A stretch of DNA of 64,000 bases. Source: Brucella sp. 21LCYQ03. GTDB lineage: Bacteria > Pseudomonadota > Alphaproteobacteria > Rhizobiales > Rhizobiaceae. Under the pieces are notes generated by a model. The model ran no database searches. It was not told the DNA's origin and saw nothing but the letters and a program-made list of their open reading frames with translations. Each line of letters starts with the position of its first letter. Positions within the stretch are counted from its first letter, which is position 1. This document shows, piece by piece, positions 8,665 to 17,456 of this stretch. The translations under genes were made by a program, and so were the position numbers. The stretch is from positions 1 to 64,000 of the forward strand of contig NZ_JAMJWE010000010.1 of assembly GCF_023554105.1 (NCBI RefSeq), written 5' to 3'.

Positions 8665-9303
8665 ATGGATGATCTTTTTGCAAAACTTGAAAGCCGCGAA
8701 AATCTCTCGGACGGCGCTGTGCTTTTACGCGGCTTTGCGTTAAAAAATGCGAGCGAAATTAATAATGCTATAGAGAGTGTGGCTCAGGTTGCGCCGTTCC
8801 GAAACATGACCACACCGGGCGGTTTTCGAATGTCCGTCGCAATGACCAATTGTGGCAGTTTCGGTTGGGTTACCGATCGCAAGGGCTATCGTTACAGCAC
8901 GGTTGATCCCGAAACCGATAATCCATGGCCTAACATGCCAGACGTATTACGTGAACTCGCTGAACATGCGGCGCGCGAAGCAGGCTATCCAGAGTTTTCA
9001 CCAGATGCCTGTCTTGTCAATCGATATGACCCCGGCGCAAAAATGTCTTTGCATCAGGATAAGGACGAGAAGGATTTCACCAATCCGATTGTTTCTGTAT
9101 CGCTTGGACTACCCGCAACCTTTCAATTCGGCGGATTGCAGCGCAATGACCCGGTGCGCAAATTTGTGCTACACCACGGCGATGTTGTCGTCTGGGGTGG
9201 ATCATCCCGACTCTTCTATCATGGCATTCTGCCATTGAAGGATGGAGAGTATCCGCAACTCGGTCGAAATCGCTATAACCTTACATTCAGAAAATGTAAT
9301 TAA
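8665..9303 (+). CDS. alkB: Alkylated DNA repair dioxygenase AlkB
   Basis: AlkB is an Fe(II)/2-oxoglutarate dioxygenase that removes 1-methyladenine and 3-methylcytosine damage from DNA by oxidative demethylation. The 212-aa product is close in length to E. coli AlkB (216 aa) and shares long stretches such as PGGFRMSVAMTNCG, SLHQDKDE and GDVVVWGG. Metal ligands are H130, D132 and H186; the 2-oxoglutarate arginines are R203 and R209. The ATG at 8665 gives the best alignment with E. coli AlkB. An ATG at 8647, with AAGG close before it, would add six residues and cannot be excluded. It is monocistronic and no ada gene is adjacent. Confidence 0.95.
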   Translation: MDDLFAKLESRENLSDGAVLLRGFALKNASEINNAIESVAQVAPFRNMTTPGGFRMSVAMTNCGSFGWVTDRKGYRYSTVDPETDNPWPNMPDVLRELAEHAAREAGYPEFSPDACLVNRYDPGAKMSLHQDKDEKDFTNPIVSVSLGLPATFQFGGLQRNDPVRKFVLHHGDVVVWGGSSRLFYHGILPLKDGEYPQLGRNRYNLTFRKCN

Positions 9304-9369
9304 TATTACAAAATTTTTCGTAAAAACAATGAATTAAATTCGTAAGTTAAATAATTAATTCATCAACAA

Positions 9370-9401
9370 AAGCCCGAACCTCTGCATCGAGGCCCGGGCT
9401 T
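9370..9401 (-). terminator. Terminator for the MFS gene (also serves alkB side)
   Basis: AAGCCCG at 9370-9376 pairs with CGGGCTT at 9395-9401, with an inner CCTC/GAGG extension. Read on the minus strand it is followed by a T-run, so it terminates the MFS gene and may act on alkB from the other side. Confidence 0.75.
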
Positions 9402-9409
9402 ATCATTTA

Positions 9410-10720
9410 TCAGGTCAGTGCTTTATCACGCGTTTCGACATTGATGAAAAACGCGATCACACCAGCCAGTGCAAGCAGCCCAGCAAATAGTGCGACAGCC
9501 ACAATGAAACTCTGGCTGATAACAAGCGCTAGAGCCGATGGTGCCAGCAATCCACCGAGGCGTGCCATGGCACCCGCAGCCCCCATGCCACTCGCGCGCA
9601 AAGCTGTCGGGAACAATTCAGGTGTCAACGCATAGAGCGCCCCCCATGTACCAAGCAGAGCGAAGCTCATAATCAGGATTGATGCGCCGACCAAAACCGA
9701 GTTTCCAGCAACGGTGAACAGCACACAGGAAGCCGCACTAATGAACAGGAAGGTGATGAGTGTCTTACGACGTCCCCAAGCCTCCACGCCATAAGCTGCG
9801 AGTGCATATCCCGGCAACTGTGCCAAAGCGACGATAACCAAGAAGCCATAGCCACGCACGAAGCCAAAGCCATCACCGGCCAATTTCGCTGGTATCCAAG
9901 TGAAGATGCCGTAATAGGACACCGAGACGAGGAACCAGATCGCAAGCGTTGTCAGCGTGCGCTGACGCAGGTTTGGCGACAGCAGCTTTTCGTTGGTCAC
10001 GAGAAGCGGCGCTTCGAGCGTCGCTTTTGGAGGCAGTTCCTGTTTGCCATTCTTGCGCAGCACACGGTTCATGACTGCCTTGGCTTCTTTTTCCTGCCCG
10101 GATTTAAGCAGGTGCATCGGCGATTCTGGCACCCAGAAACGCAGCCAGATACCAATCAGAGCAGGAGCAGCGGTTACCACGAAGATGTAACGCCATGCAT
10201 CGGCAACACCGGCAAGGCTTGCGGCCCATGCAGCTAGGGCGATAATGACCGTCCCGACTGCCCAGAAGCCTTCCAGCATCACCAGCCAGCGACCGCGATT
10301 TTTGGAAGGCAGAAACTCCGCCATCATCGCATAATCGACTGGCAATGTGCCGCCAACAGCAACACCCGTGAGAAAGCGGAGGCCAAGCAGAATTGCGAAA
10401 TTTGGCGAGAAGGCTGAAAGCAAACCGAAAACCGCATCGCACCCAACGGTGATAAGCAACACGCGACGGCGGCCGTATTTGTCTGCCAGTCTGCCAAATG
10501 CTGCAGCACCTATCAGCATGCCTAAAAAGAAGAGTGTTCCCGTCTGTAGGGCTTGTGGGACAGTGAGGCCAAATGTCAACGCGATGGATGCAGCGGTGAA
10601 GCCCACAGCCAAAACCTGCATAGCATCCGCGGCCCAGACCAGCCCGAATACGCCGAGAAGATTGCGCTGGAAGGGGCCGGTTCCGGCCTGATCGAGCGTT
10701 TGTTCGATAGTAATTTTCAT
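9410..10720 (-). CDS. MFS transporter, sugar porter / NiaP-SVOP-like
   Basis: This 436-aa inner-membrane transporter has about 12 predicted membrane segments. The family motif GRLADKYGRRRVLL lies between segments 2 and 3, a matching motif (GVEAWGRRKTLITF) in the second half, and a PESPMHLL-type segment before the central cytoplasmic loop (about residues 197-235). These are marks of the sugar-porter and niacin/aromatic acid (NiaP, SVOP-like) branch of the major facilitator superfamily. The substrate cannot be assigned. It is transcribed alone and divergently from the P1 peptidase gene; no regulator or catabolic enzyme beside it hints at its cargo. Confidence 0.85.
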   Translation of the reverse strand: MKITIEQTLDQAGTGPFQRNLLGVFGLVWAADAMQVLAVGFTAASIALTFGLTVPQALQTGTLFFLGMLIGAAAFGRLADKYGRRRVLLITVGCDAVFGLLSAFSPNFAILLGLRFLTGVAVGGTLPVDYAMMAEFLPSKNRGRWLVMLEGFWAVGTVIIALAAWAASLAGVADAWRYIFVVTAAPALIGIWLRFWVPESPMHLLKSGQEKEAKAVMNRVLRKNGKQELPPKATLEAPLLVTNEKLLSPNLRQRTLTTLAIWFLVSVSYYGIFTWIPAKLAGDGFGFVRGYGFLVIVALAQLPGYALAAYGVEAWGRRKTLITFLFISAASCVLFTVAGNSVLVGASILIMSFALLGTWGALYALTPELFPTALRASGMGAAGAMARLGGLLAPSALALVISQSFIVAVALFAGLLALAGVIAFFINVETRDKALT

Positions 10721-10938
10721 GCCGCGTAGATCCCCTTGTTCGGCCGAAATTTCTTAACGCCGCATTTGCTGCGCCTCTAATAGGCAGGTGTCAACACAGG
10801 AAAACCAAACCGATCAATACTTTTGCTTAAATTGAGCATAAGTAGTTATGGCTGTGCTTTTTTCGTCACGCTTGGGAGTGGTTTCATTGCAATTAAAAAG
10901 CGCTTATCACTGCTAGCACTGAACAAAGAGGGATCGAC

Positions 10939-11973
10939 ATGAGTCTGACAGCACGCGATTTTGGTATTGTTTGTGGCACGATGCCGACAGGTGAGCACAA
11001 TGCTATCACCGATGTTCCGGGAGTGTTTGTTGGGCACCACACTTTAGTCGATGGCGATGTAAACACCGGTGTTACTGCTATTCTGCCCCACTCAGGCAAT
11101 CTTTATCGCCGGAAAGTTCTTGGCGCGGTCGATGTGATTAATGGGTTTGGCAAAAGCATTGGTCTGATGCAGGTTGAGGAATTGGGTAATATCGAAACCC
11201 CTATCCTGCTTACGAATACTTTTGGCGTCGGCACCTGCGCCAATGCGCTTATTCACGAGGCGATTAAGGCCAATCCGGATATTGGCCGCACGACTGCCAC
11301 TGTCAATCCTGTCGTACTTGAATGCAATGATGGACCGTTCAACGACATTCAGGCCATGGCTATAACAGAGGAGCATCCACGTCTCGCTTTGCAAAACGCC
11401 AGCAGCAGCTTTGCGCAAGGCAATGTCGGAGCCGGCACTGGCATGACCTGCTTTGGCTTCAAAGGCGGTATTGGCAGTTCGTCTCGTCGCTTTACACTTG
11501 ATGGAGTCGATTATCATCTTGGTATTATCACACTTACCAATTTCGGGCGTACGGGTGATCTCGTTCTTCCTGATGGTCGCAAGCCGTCGCCCAAAACCAT
11601 AGCCCAGCCAGAAAGAGGCTCGGTCATTGTCATATTGGCAACCGATGTTCCGCTTGAGCATCGTCAGCTAAAACGGGTTGTCAAACGCTGTGGCGCCGGG
11701 CTGGCACGGCTTGGTGCTTTCTGGGGCAATGGTAGCGGTGATATTGCGCTTGGATTTTCAACGGCTGTAGCGTTTGATCATGATGAGTCGCGCGATCTTG
11801 TGGCAATGCAGTGTCTGAATGAGAATCGGATTGACATTCTTTTCCGCGCAGCAGCCGAAGCCACACAGGAAGCCGTACTGAATTCCATGTGCGCTGCAGA
11901 AACCTTTGTTGGCCGCGGAGGAAACCGCCGCATATCCTTGTCTGACTGGTTGAGACTAGCTGAGTCTCAGTGA
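10939..11973 (+). CDS. P1-family aminopeptidase (DmpA/BapA-like)
   Basis: This 344-aa protein belongs to the N-terminal nucleophile peptidase family P1 (S58), whose type member DmpA is an L-aminopeptidase / D-amidase from Ochrobactrum anthropi. The landmarks are NAITDVPGVFVGHHT near the N-terminus, GNVGAGTGMTCFGFKGGIGSS around residues 161-181, and a C-terminal ATQEAVLNSMCAAET segment. By analogy the chain self-cleaves at Gly179-Ser180 to give alpha and beta subunits with Ser as nucleophile. Substrates are N-terminal residues of short peptides or amides. The start has AGAGGGATCGAC before it. It lies divergent to an MFS transporter and near the peptide importer, so peptide use is plausible but unproven. 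Confidence 0.88.
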   Translation: MSLTARDFGIVCGTMPTGEHNAITDVPGVFVGHHTLVDGDVNTGVTAILPHSGNLYRRKVLGAVDVINGFGKSIGLMQVEELGNIETPILLTNTFGVGTCANALIHEAIKANPDIGRTTATVNPVVLECNDGPFNDIQAMAITEEHPRLALQNASSSFAQGNVGAGTGMTCFGFKGGIGSSSRRFTLDGVDYHLGIITLTNFGRTGDLVLPDGRKPSPKTIAQPERGSVIVILATDVPLEHRQLKRVVKRCGAGLARLGAFWGNGSGDIALGFSTAVAFDHDESRDLVAMQCLNENRIDILFRAAAEATQEAVLNSMCAAETFVGRGGNRRISLSDWLRLAESQ

Positions 11974-12167
11974 GTCTCGAAATGAGCGTTATCCGGATAG
12001 GTGGCGTACCTGTTCACCATAACAGCTTAACCCAACAAACCTTATATTTTAGATTAGAAAAATACTTTAATGTTATGATTTATAATGAAATTTAACAATA
12101 ATAAACGCAACGATCGCTTTAGCTGCAATATATCACACTGAAGAAATTTGTCGTTTTTGAGCGAATT

Positions 12168-12196
12168 ATGAAGGGGGTTGTTAACCTTCATTTTTT
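12168..12196 (+). terminator. Hairpin with T-run ahead of ftsK
   Basis: ATGAAGG at 12168-12174 pairs with CCTTCAT at 12185-12191, followed at once by TTTTTT. It lies about 195 bases after the peptidase stop and 45 bases before ftsK. It may end the peptidase transcript, or act as a leader attenuator if the ftsK promoter lies upstream. Confidence 0.5.
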
Positions 12197-12240
12197 ATTA
12201 CTAAGGCTCATTCGGGCGACATATCTATGGTTCAGGTATC

Positions 12241-14760
12241 ATGCGTAATTTGAGAGAAAATCTTCCCCATACTGATGGCAATCGTGCAGAGTCTGCTCCT
12301 GAGCAGAAGCCGCAGCGCGACCCTTTGGGAGCGCATTCGCCAGACTCCGACGGCGCTTGGAAATCATATTTTTCGCTAGGCGCGAATGTTCGTTTTACAC
12401 GGACACCAGAGATTGATCTGGTTCGCCGCCGCGGTGAAGATTTGCCCGACATCAATGGGCGCGCAAAGCCTGCTGTTGTAGAGGCTGCGCCGATCGAGAT
12501 CGAAAAGGTTGCGGAAGTTCAGCCAATGGCTGTTGCAGCACTTCAGGAATCTGTTTCACAGAATATGGTCCGTACGCCAGTCGCGCCTGTGCCTCCTGTT
12601 CTTCATGCGCCCGTTATCCAGCCAGTCGAAACTGCACCAGTGCAGCTTTCTTCGAGGATTGAAGCAGCGCCCGCAGCAGATGCTTCCGCAGCGATTTCAG
12701 CATTTGCACATCTGTCTGACTTTGCTTTTTGGGAAAGCTTTGATTTCGATAGCGCGCCAGTTCAGCCAGTATCGGTTGTTGCAGACGTTGCAACGCCAAA
12801 GCGTGCCGCACCAACTGTTGAATCGATCATCGCACAGTTCCGCACGGTTGAATGGAATAAAGCCAAGCCTCATGAAGCACCTGCTGCTGTCGTAGAACAG
12901 CCTGCTCCGGCTGCTGAAGTCGTTCAGCCTGTTCGAGTTGCTCCGGCTCCACAGCCAGTTGCCGCTCCCGTTGCAGAAGTAAAGATCGAAGCATCTCGTG
13001 CGCCTATCGAAGTGGCTGCACCTCAGGCAGCTGTCGAAGTCGTCGCTGATGTTGCTGCCGAAGCAACGGAAGATGAAGTCGTACTTACTGTTGCTGAAGC
13101 AGAAGAGCATGTGGTCGAGGAACTTGTTGCTCCTGCACCTGTAGCAGAAGCGCCAAAGGTTGAGGCCCCTGCGAAGACAGCCCCTTCAATCGCTCTTTAT
13201 CAGCCGCAGCCCCTCCCCCGGACAGAAACTGTCGTCATGCATGGCGACTATGAATTTCCGCCGCGTGATCTGCTGCAGGAACCGCCCTCACTTGATGGAA
13301 ATGTCATCACGCAGGAAATGCTTGAGCGCAGCGCTGGCCTTCTCGAAAGCGTGCTGGAAGACTTTGGCGTACGCGGAGAAATCATCCATGTTCGTCCCGG
13401 CCCTGTCGTCACGCTCTATGAATTTGAACCGGCACCTGGCGTAAAGTCTTCGCGTGTGATTGGTTTGTCTGACGACATTGCACGTTCTATGTCGGCATTG
13501 TCTGCACGTGTAGCTGTTATTCCAGGTCGCAACGTCATTGGCATAGAACTGCCAAACGCCAGTCGCGAAACTGTCTACTTACGCGAAATGATTGACTCTC
13601 GTACGTTCGAATCCTCGAACTATCGTTTGCCGCTTTGCCTTGGCAAAGGAATTGGTGGTGAGCCGATCATCGCAGAACTTGCAAAGATGCCTCATTTGCT
13701 TGTTGCTGGTACCACCGGTTCGGGTAAGTCTGTTGCTATCAACACGATGATCTTGTCGCTTCTCTACCGCTTCAAGCCGGAAGAATGTCGCCTGATCATG
13801 GTCGATCCAAAGATGCTGGAACTCTCCATTTATGATGGTATTCCGCATCTGCTGACGCCGGTCGTGACCGATCCGAAGAAGGCTGTTGTGGCTTTGAAAT
13901 GGGCCGTGCGCGAAATGGAAGACCGCTATCGCAAGATGGCACGTCTGGGCGTTCGCAACATCGAAGGCTTCAATCAGCGTGCAGCTTCTGCCAAGGGCAA
14001 GGGCGAAACCGTCATGTGCACGGTGCAGTCCGGGTTTGACAAGGAAACCGGCGAAGCAACCTATGTTCAGGAAGAACTCGACCTGACGCCAATGCCATAT
14101 ATCGTCGTGATTATCGACGAAATGGCCGACCTGATGATGGTTGCCGGCAAGGACATCGAAGGTGCGGTGCAGCGTCTTGCACAGATGGCGCGTGCGGCTG
14201 GTATCCACCTTATCATGGCAACGCAGCGTCCTTCGGTTGACGTTATCACCGGTACGATCAAGGCCAACTTCCCGACCCGTATTTCGTTCCAGGTCACATC
14301 GAAGATCGACAGCCGCACCATTCTTGGTGAAATGGGTGCCGAACAGCTTCTCGGTCAGGGTGATATGCTGCATATGGCCGGTGGTGGCCGTATCGTTCGC
14401 GTCCATGGACCATTCGTGTCTGATGAAGAAGTTGAAAAGGTCGTCAATCATCTGAAAGAACAGGGCCGTCCGGATTATCTGGCGACTGTAACCGAAGATG
14501 AGGAAGATGAAGACACAGCGCAGGACACAGCAGTGTTTGACGCTTCGGCCATGGGGTCGGAAGACAGTGACGATGTCTACGAGCAGGCTGTGAAGGTTGT
14601 TTTACGCGATAAGAAGTGCTCGACTTCTTACATTCAACGTCGCCTCGGCATTGGTTACAACCGTGCGGCTTCACTTGTTGAGCGTATGGAACAGGAAGGT
14701 CTTGTTGGTGCCGCGAACCATGTCGGCAAGCGTGAAATTCTAACCGGCAATCGCGACTAA
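12241..14760 (+). CDS. ftsK: DNA translocase FtsK/SpoIIIE family, without membrane domain
   Basis: This 839-aa protein is an FtsK-type ATPase that pumps double-stranded DNA, normally to clear and unlink chromosome termini at division. Residues 1 to about 330 are soluble and rich in Ala, Pro, Val and Glu. The alpha/beta motor follows, with Walker A GTTGSGKS near residues 490-497 and Walker [15 protein letters not shown]. The C-terminal gamma winged helix (residues ~770-839, [31 protein letters not shown]) normally reads KOPS sequences and contacts XerD. Unlike classical FtsK, no N-terminal membrane helices are visible, so this may be a second, cytosolic FtsK paralogue. The start was kept at 12241; an upstream AGG is the only ribosome-site support. 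Confidence 0.9.
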   Translation: MRNLRENLPHTDGNRAESAPEQKPQRDPLGAHSPDSDGAWKSYFSLGANVRFTRTPEIDLVRRRGEDLPDINGRAKPAVVEAAPIEIEKVAEVQPMAVAALQESVSQNMVRTPVAPVPPVLHAPVIQPVETAPVQLSSRIEAAPAADASAAISAFAHLSDFAFWESFDFDSAPVQPVSVVADVATPKRAAPTVESIIAQFRTVEWNKAKPHEAPAAVVEQPAPAAEVVQPVRVAPAPQPVAAPVAEVKIEASRAPIEVAAPQAAVEVVADVAAEATEDEVVLTVAEAEEHVVEELVAPAPVAEAPKVEAPAKTAPSIALYQPQPLPRTETVVMHGDYEFPPRDLLQEPPSLDGNVITQEMLERSAGLLESVLEDFGVRGEIIHVRPGPVVTLYEFEPAPGVKSSRVIGLSDDIARSMSALSARVAVIPGRNVIGIELPNASRETVYLREMIDSRTFESSNYRLPLCLGKGIGGEPIIAELAKMPHLLVAGTTGSGKSVAINTMILSLLYRFKPEECRLIMVDPKMLELSIYDGIPHLLTPVVTDPKKAVVALKWAVREMEDRYRKMARLGVRNIEGFNQRAASAKGKGETVMCTVQSGFDKETGEATYVQEELDLTPMPYIVVIIDEMADLMMVAGKDIEGAVQRLAQMARAAGIHLIMATQRPSVDVITGTIKANFPTRISFQVTSKIDSRTILGEMGAEQLLGQGDMLHMAGGGRIVRVHGPFVSDEEVEKVVNHLKEQGRPDYLATVTEDEEDEDTAQDTAVFDASAMGSEDSDDVYEQAVKVVLRDKKCSTSYIQRRLGIGYNRAASLVERMEQEGLVGAANHVGKREILTGNRD

Positions 14761-14783
14761 GTTTAAAATTACGAGCTATAAAT

Positions 14784-14814
14784 AGCCGGGTTGCACGAGC
14801 GACCCGGCTTTTTC
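14784..14814 (+). terminator. Intrinsic terminator of ftsK
   Basis: AGCCGGGT at 14784-14791 pairs perfectly with ACCCGGCT at 14802-14809 and is followed by a T-run. Confidence 0.88.
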
Positions 14815-14965
14815 ATATGCATATGTAAGGGCTTACGCAGTGTTGTATTTGGTGCTTGTCAAGCTCTCCAATAAGGTTAATAATCTCTTCATTCGTACAT
14901 TCTTGACTACCGGACGGAGTAGCCTTTGAGGCTTCTGCCGTACCCAAAAACAGGGAGAATGATCG

Positions 14966-15145
14966 ATGAGAAGCATCACTATCGGACCAAGTGCAAAGCA
15001 CACACCTGTGACAACGCAGATGCTCCAGAATGCCCAAACGCAAATGCAAAAGCCTTCTGAAGATAAGACCCAAGTTTGCAATGTTCTTCGCCTCTCGAAA
15101 GGCGGCTACTCACATCGCAGACGTCGAGTTCAAAAAAGCGCATAG
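14966..15145 (+). CDS. Candidate small protein, 59 aa, unknown
   Basis: An open frame of 59 residues begins MRSITIGPSAKHT and ends SHRRRRVQKSA. It has a GGGAG at 14953-14957, slightly far from the ATG. A stem-loop resembling a terminator follows 20 bases after the stop, which fits a short transcription unit. The product is hydrophilic, with a basic C-terminus and no membrane segment; I recognise no family. Competing frames on the other strand (14813-15081) lack a ribosome site. The evidence is modest: conservation in related genomes would be needed to call this a gene. Confidence 0.35.
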   Translation: MRSITIGPSAKHTPVTTQMLQNAQTQMQKPSEDKTQVCNVLRLSKGGYSHRRRRVQKSA

Positions 15146-15164
15146 AAAAACTTGGATAATTCAA

Positions 15165-15197
15165 AGCGCCGCATCCGGTCAGAGGGATGTCGGCGCT
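15165..15197 (+). terminator. Stem-loop between small ORF and SURF1 gene
   Basis: AGCGCCG at 15165-15171 pairs with CGGCGCT at 15191-15197, with inner ATCC/GGAT pairing, followed by GTTTCTT. It probably ends a transcript coming from the left, about 105 bases before the SURF1 start. Confidence 0.6.
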
Positions 15198-15302
15198 GTT
15201 TCTTATTGATCAATCACGTAGTTTTGCCCGGCCCGCCCTTTATTACAGCGCGCATCTGGAGTATTTCAAACAGCAATTCTCCCCCATCTCCCAGGAATAA
15301 TC

Positions 15303-16061
15303 ATGACAACGCCCATGCAAGCCAGTTCGACACCGCAAAAGAAGAAATCGCGCTTCTTCCTTGGCTTCATGGCTGTTTTGGGGGCGCTATTTTTCGCATT
15401 GTTTCTGAGCCTTGGCATCTGGCAAGTGGAGCGCCTGCAATGGAAGCTCGACCTGATTGCCCGCGTTGATGCGCGCGTTCATGCGGAGCCAGTTGCTGCT
15501 CCGGGCAAAGACGACTGGGCCAATGTCAATCAGGCCGATGACGAATACCGGCATGTCAAGCTGACCGGCTCTTACCTCAATGACAAGGAAGTGCTGGTTC
15601 GCGCGCTGACCGAACGCGGTTCAGGCTTTTGGGTGCTTACACCGTTACGTTCGGATGATGGTACACTGACGTTCATCAATCGTGGCTTCATTCCGGATGC
15701 CAAGCGCGATCCATCTTCACGCGTAGAAACGCAAATCGCTGGCGAGACGACTGTAACTGGCCTTCTGCGTATGCCGGAGCCTGATGGCTTCTTCCTGCGT
15801 CCCAACGACCCTGCCCGCAATGAGTGGAACTCGCGCGATGTCAAAGCCTTCGCCGAAAAAGAAGGCTTGGGAACAGTCGCGCCCTATTTCATCGATGCAG
15901 ATGCTAACTCCAATTCCGGCAATGTACCCATTGGCGGTCTGACGGTTGTTACTTTCCGCAACAACCACCTCTCTTATGCAATCACATGGTTTGCCCTTGC
16001 AGCTATGATTGCCGGTGCAGCCGTTTTTGTCTGGCGGCACGAAAAAAAGTCAAAAGACTAA
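15303..16061 (+). CDS. SURF1 family cytochrome oxidase assembly protein
   Basis: This 252-aa SURF1-family protein helps insert haem into the large subunit of haem-copper oxidases. The family architecture is clear: a membrane helix near residues 19-41 (FLGFMAVLGALFFALFLSLGIWQVERLQWKLDLI), a periplasmic domain with GFWVLTPLRSDDG and INRGFIP, and a second helix near residues 226-246 (NHLSYAITWFALAAMIAGAAVFVWR). SURF1 genes normally sit beside cox or cyo oxidase genes; none is present here, and only cytochrome bd genes, which do not need SURF1, lie nearby. Its stop overlaps that of the convergent lpdA by 4 bases. Confidence 0.9.
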   Translation: MTTPMQASSTPQKKKSRFFLGFMAVLGALFFALFLSLGIWQVERLQWKLDLIARVDARVHAEPVAAPGKDDWANVNQADDEYRHVKLTGSYLNDKEVLVRALTERGSGFWVLTPLRSDDGTLTFINRGFIPDAKRDPSSRVETQIAGETTVTGLLRMPEPDGFFLRPNDPARNEWNSRDVKAFAEKEGLGTVAPYFIDADANSNSGNVPIGGLTVVTFRNNHLSYAITWFALAAMIAGAAVFVWRHEKKSKD

Positions 16062-17452
16062 GCATGCAGCGCGTGGCCGAGCGCTTTCATGCTGGCCTCG
16101 GCAAAGCCTTCACCAAGGGTTGGATGGGCGTGGATAGTTCCTGCTATATCCTCAAGGCGTGTGCCTGTTTCAACAGCAAGCGCGAAGGCAGATGACAGTT
16201 CGGAAATCCCGACACCAACCGCCTGAATGCCAAGTATCAAATGGTTATCAACGCGGGCGACAACCCGGATAAAGCCATCTTCCCGCTCGATAGTCATCGC
16301 GCGTCCATTGGCCTGAAACGGGAAAATGCCGGTCTGGATATTATGACCTGCCTTGCGCGCTTCATCAGGAGATAAGCCGACTGTTACGATCTCAGGATCA
16401 GTAAAACAGACTGCCGGGATGCAGCGCTTATCCCACGCCTGTTTGCCGCCCGCGATGATTTCAGCAACCATTTCTCCTTGTACCATTGCCCGATGTGCAA
16501 GCATGGGCTCACCTGTTACGTCGCCGATGGCATAGATGCCGCGCATGGACGTACGACATCTATCATCGATGCGGATAAAGCGGCCATCCATATCGAGCCG
16601 GATTTCGCTCAAACCCCAGCCATCGGTTTGTGGCTTGCGACCAACCGTGACCAGAATCCTGTCAGCAGGAATTGAATGCGTCTTGCCATCAGTCAGCACG
16701 ACATCCAGCGCGTTTCCATCAGCGGATAAGCCTTTGGCAGACGTGTTCGTCAACACTTCAACGCCGAGTGCTTTCAGCCGTGCCATGATCGGACGTGTCA
16801 GTTCCGCATCATATTGCGGCAGGATGCGATCAGTGGCTTCAACGATTGTGACTTTTGCACCAAGCTTTGCAAAGGCTGTGCCGATCTCAAGCCCGATATA
16901 ACCACCGCCAACAATTGCAAGCTTCTCTGGTATTTTATCCAGTGAAAGCGCTTCGGTTGAAGAGATAACATTTCCGCTAAAAGGCAGTGACTGGATTTCA
17001 GCTGGTACGGAACCAGTCGCGATCACAATGTTCTCGGCATGGATAGTCTGGCGACCGGTATCGGTATCCACCACTACGGTTTTACCATCCATAAAACGCG
17101 CCTGCCCCTGAAACATTCGCACGCGGGAGCGTTTCAGAAGTCCGGCGACACCGCTGTTCAGTCGATTGACGATGCCGTCTTTCCATTCGAGCGTTTTGGC
17201 AAAATCGATCTTAGGACTTTCAGCGGTGATGCCAAGCGCGCCTTTAGACGCGAAAGTCGTGAGGCGATGAAACTCGTCAGCGGCATGGATAACAGCTTTG
17301 GACGGTATGCAGCCGACATTCAGACAGGTACCGCCCAGCCGCTTCTTTTCGACCAGAACCGTATCGATACCAAGCTGGCCTGCGCGAACACCGCAGACAT
17401 AACCGCCAGGACCGCCGCCAATGATCAGAAGTTTGCAGGAAATCTCACTCAT
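16058..17452 (-). CDS. lpdA: Dihydrolipoyl dehydrogenase (E3)
   Basis: This 464-aa flavoprotein reoxidises dihydrolipoamide on the E2 subunit, passing electrons to NAD+. FAD-binding motif GGGPGGYVCG is at residues 12-21. The redox disulfide is C43-C48 in GGTCLNVGCIPSK. A central NAD motif (VGGGYIGLEIG) and the C-terminal HAHPTLGEGFAEA with the catalytic His-Glu pair complete the family set. It is the last gene of the E1a-E1b-E2-E3 operon, starting 4 bases after the E2 stop, so it is the dedicated E3 of the branched-chain complex rather than that of pyruvate dehydrogenase. Confidence 0.95.
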   Translation of the reverse strand: MSEISCKLLIIGGGPGGYVCGVRAGQLGIDTVLVEKKRLGGTCLNVGCIPSKAVIHAADEFHRLTTFASKGALGITAESPKIDFAKTLEWKDGIVNRLNSGVAGLLKRSRVRMFQGQARFMDGKTVVVDTDTGRQTIHAENIVIATGSVPAEIQSLPFSGNVISSTEALSLDKIPEKLAIVGGGYIGLEIGTAFAKLGAKVTIVEATDRILPQYDAELTRPIMARLKALGVEVLTNTSAKGLSADGNALDVVLTDGKTHSIPADRILVTVGRKPQTDGWGLSEIRLDMDGRFIRIDDRCRTSMRGIYAIGDVTGEPMLAHRAMVQGEMVAEIIAGGKQAWDKRCIPAVCFTDPEIVTVGLSPDEARKAGHNIQTGIFPFQANGRAMTIEREDGFIRVVARVDNHLILGIQAVGVGISELSSAFALAVETGTRLEDIAGTIHAHPTLGEGFAEASMKALGHALHA

Positions 17453-17456
17453 CCGA

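Noticed and set aside
13579-14451. Long minus-strand frame (290 codons) inside ftsK
   Set aside because: It lies fully antisense to the conserved FtsK motor. Its His/Asn/Asp-rich product is a mirror of FtsK codons, not a gene.
14813-15081. Overlapping minus-strand open frames of 82-86 codons behind ftsK
   Set aside because: They begin without ribosome sites and run into the ftsK terminator region; composition looks random. The plus-strand 59-codon frame is slightly better supported.
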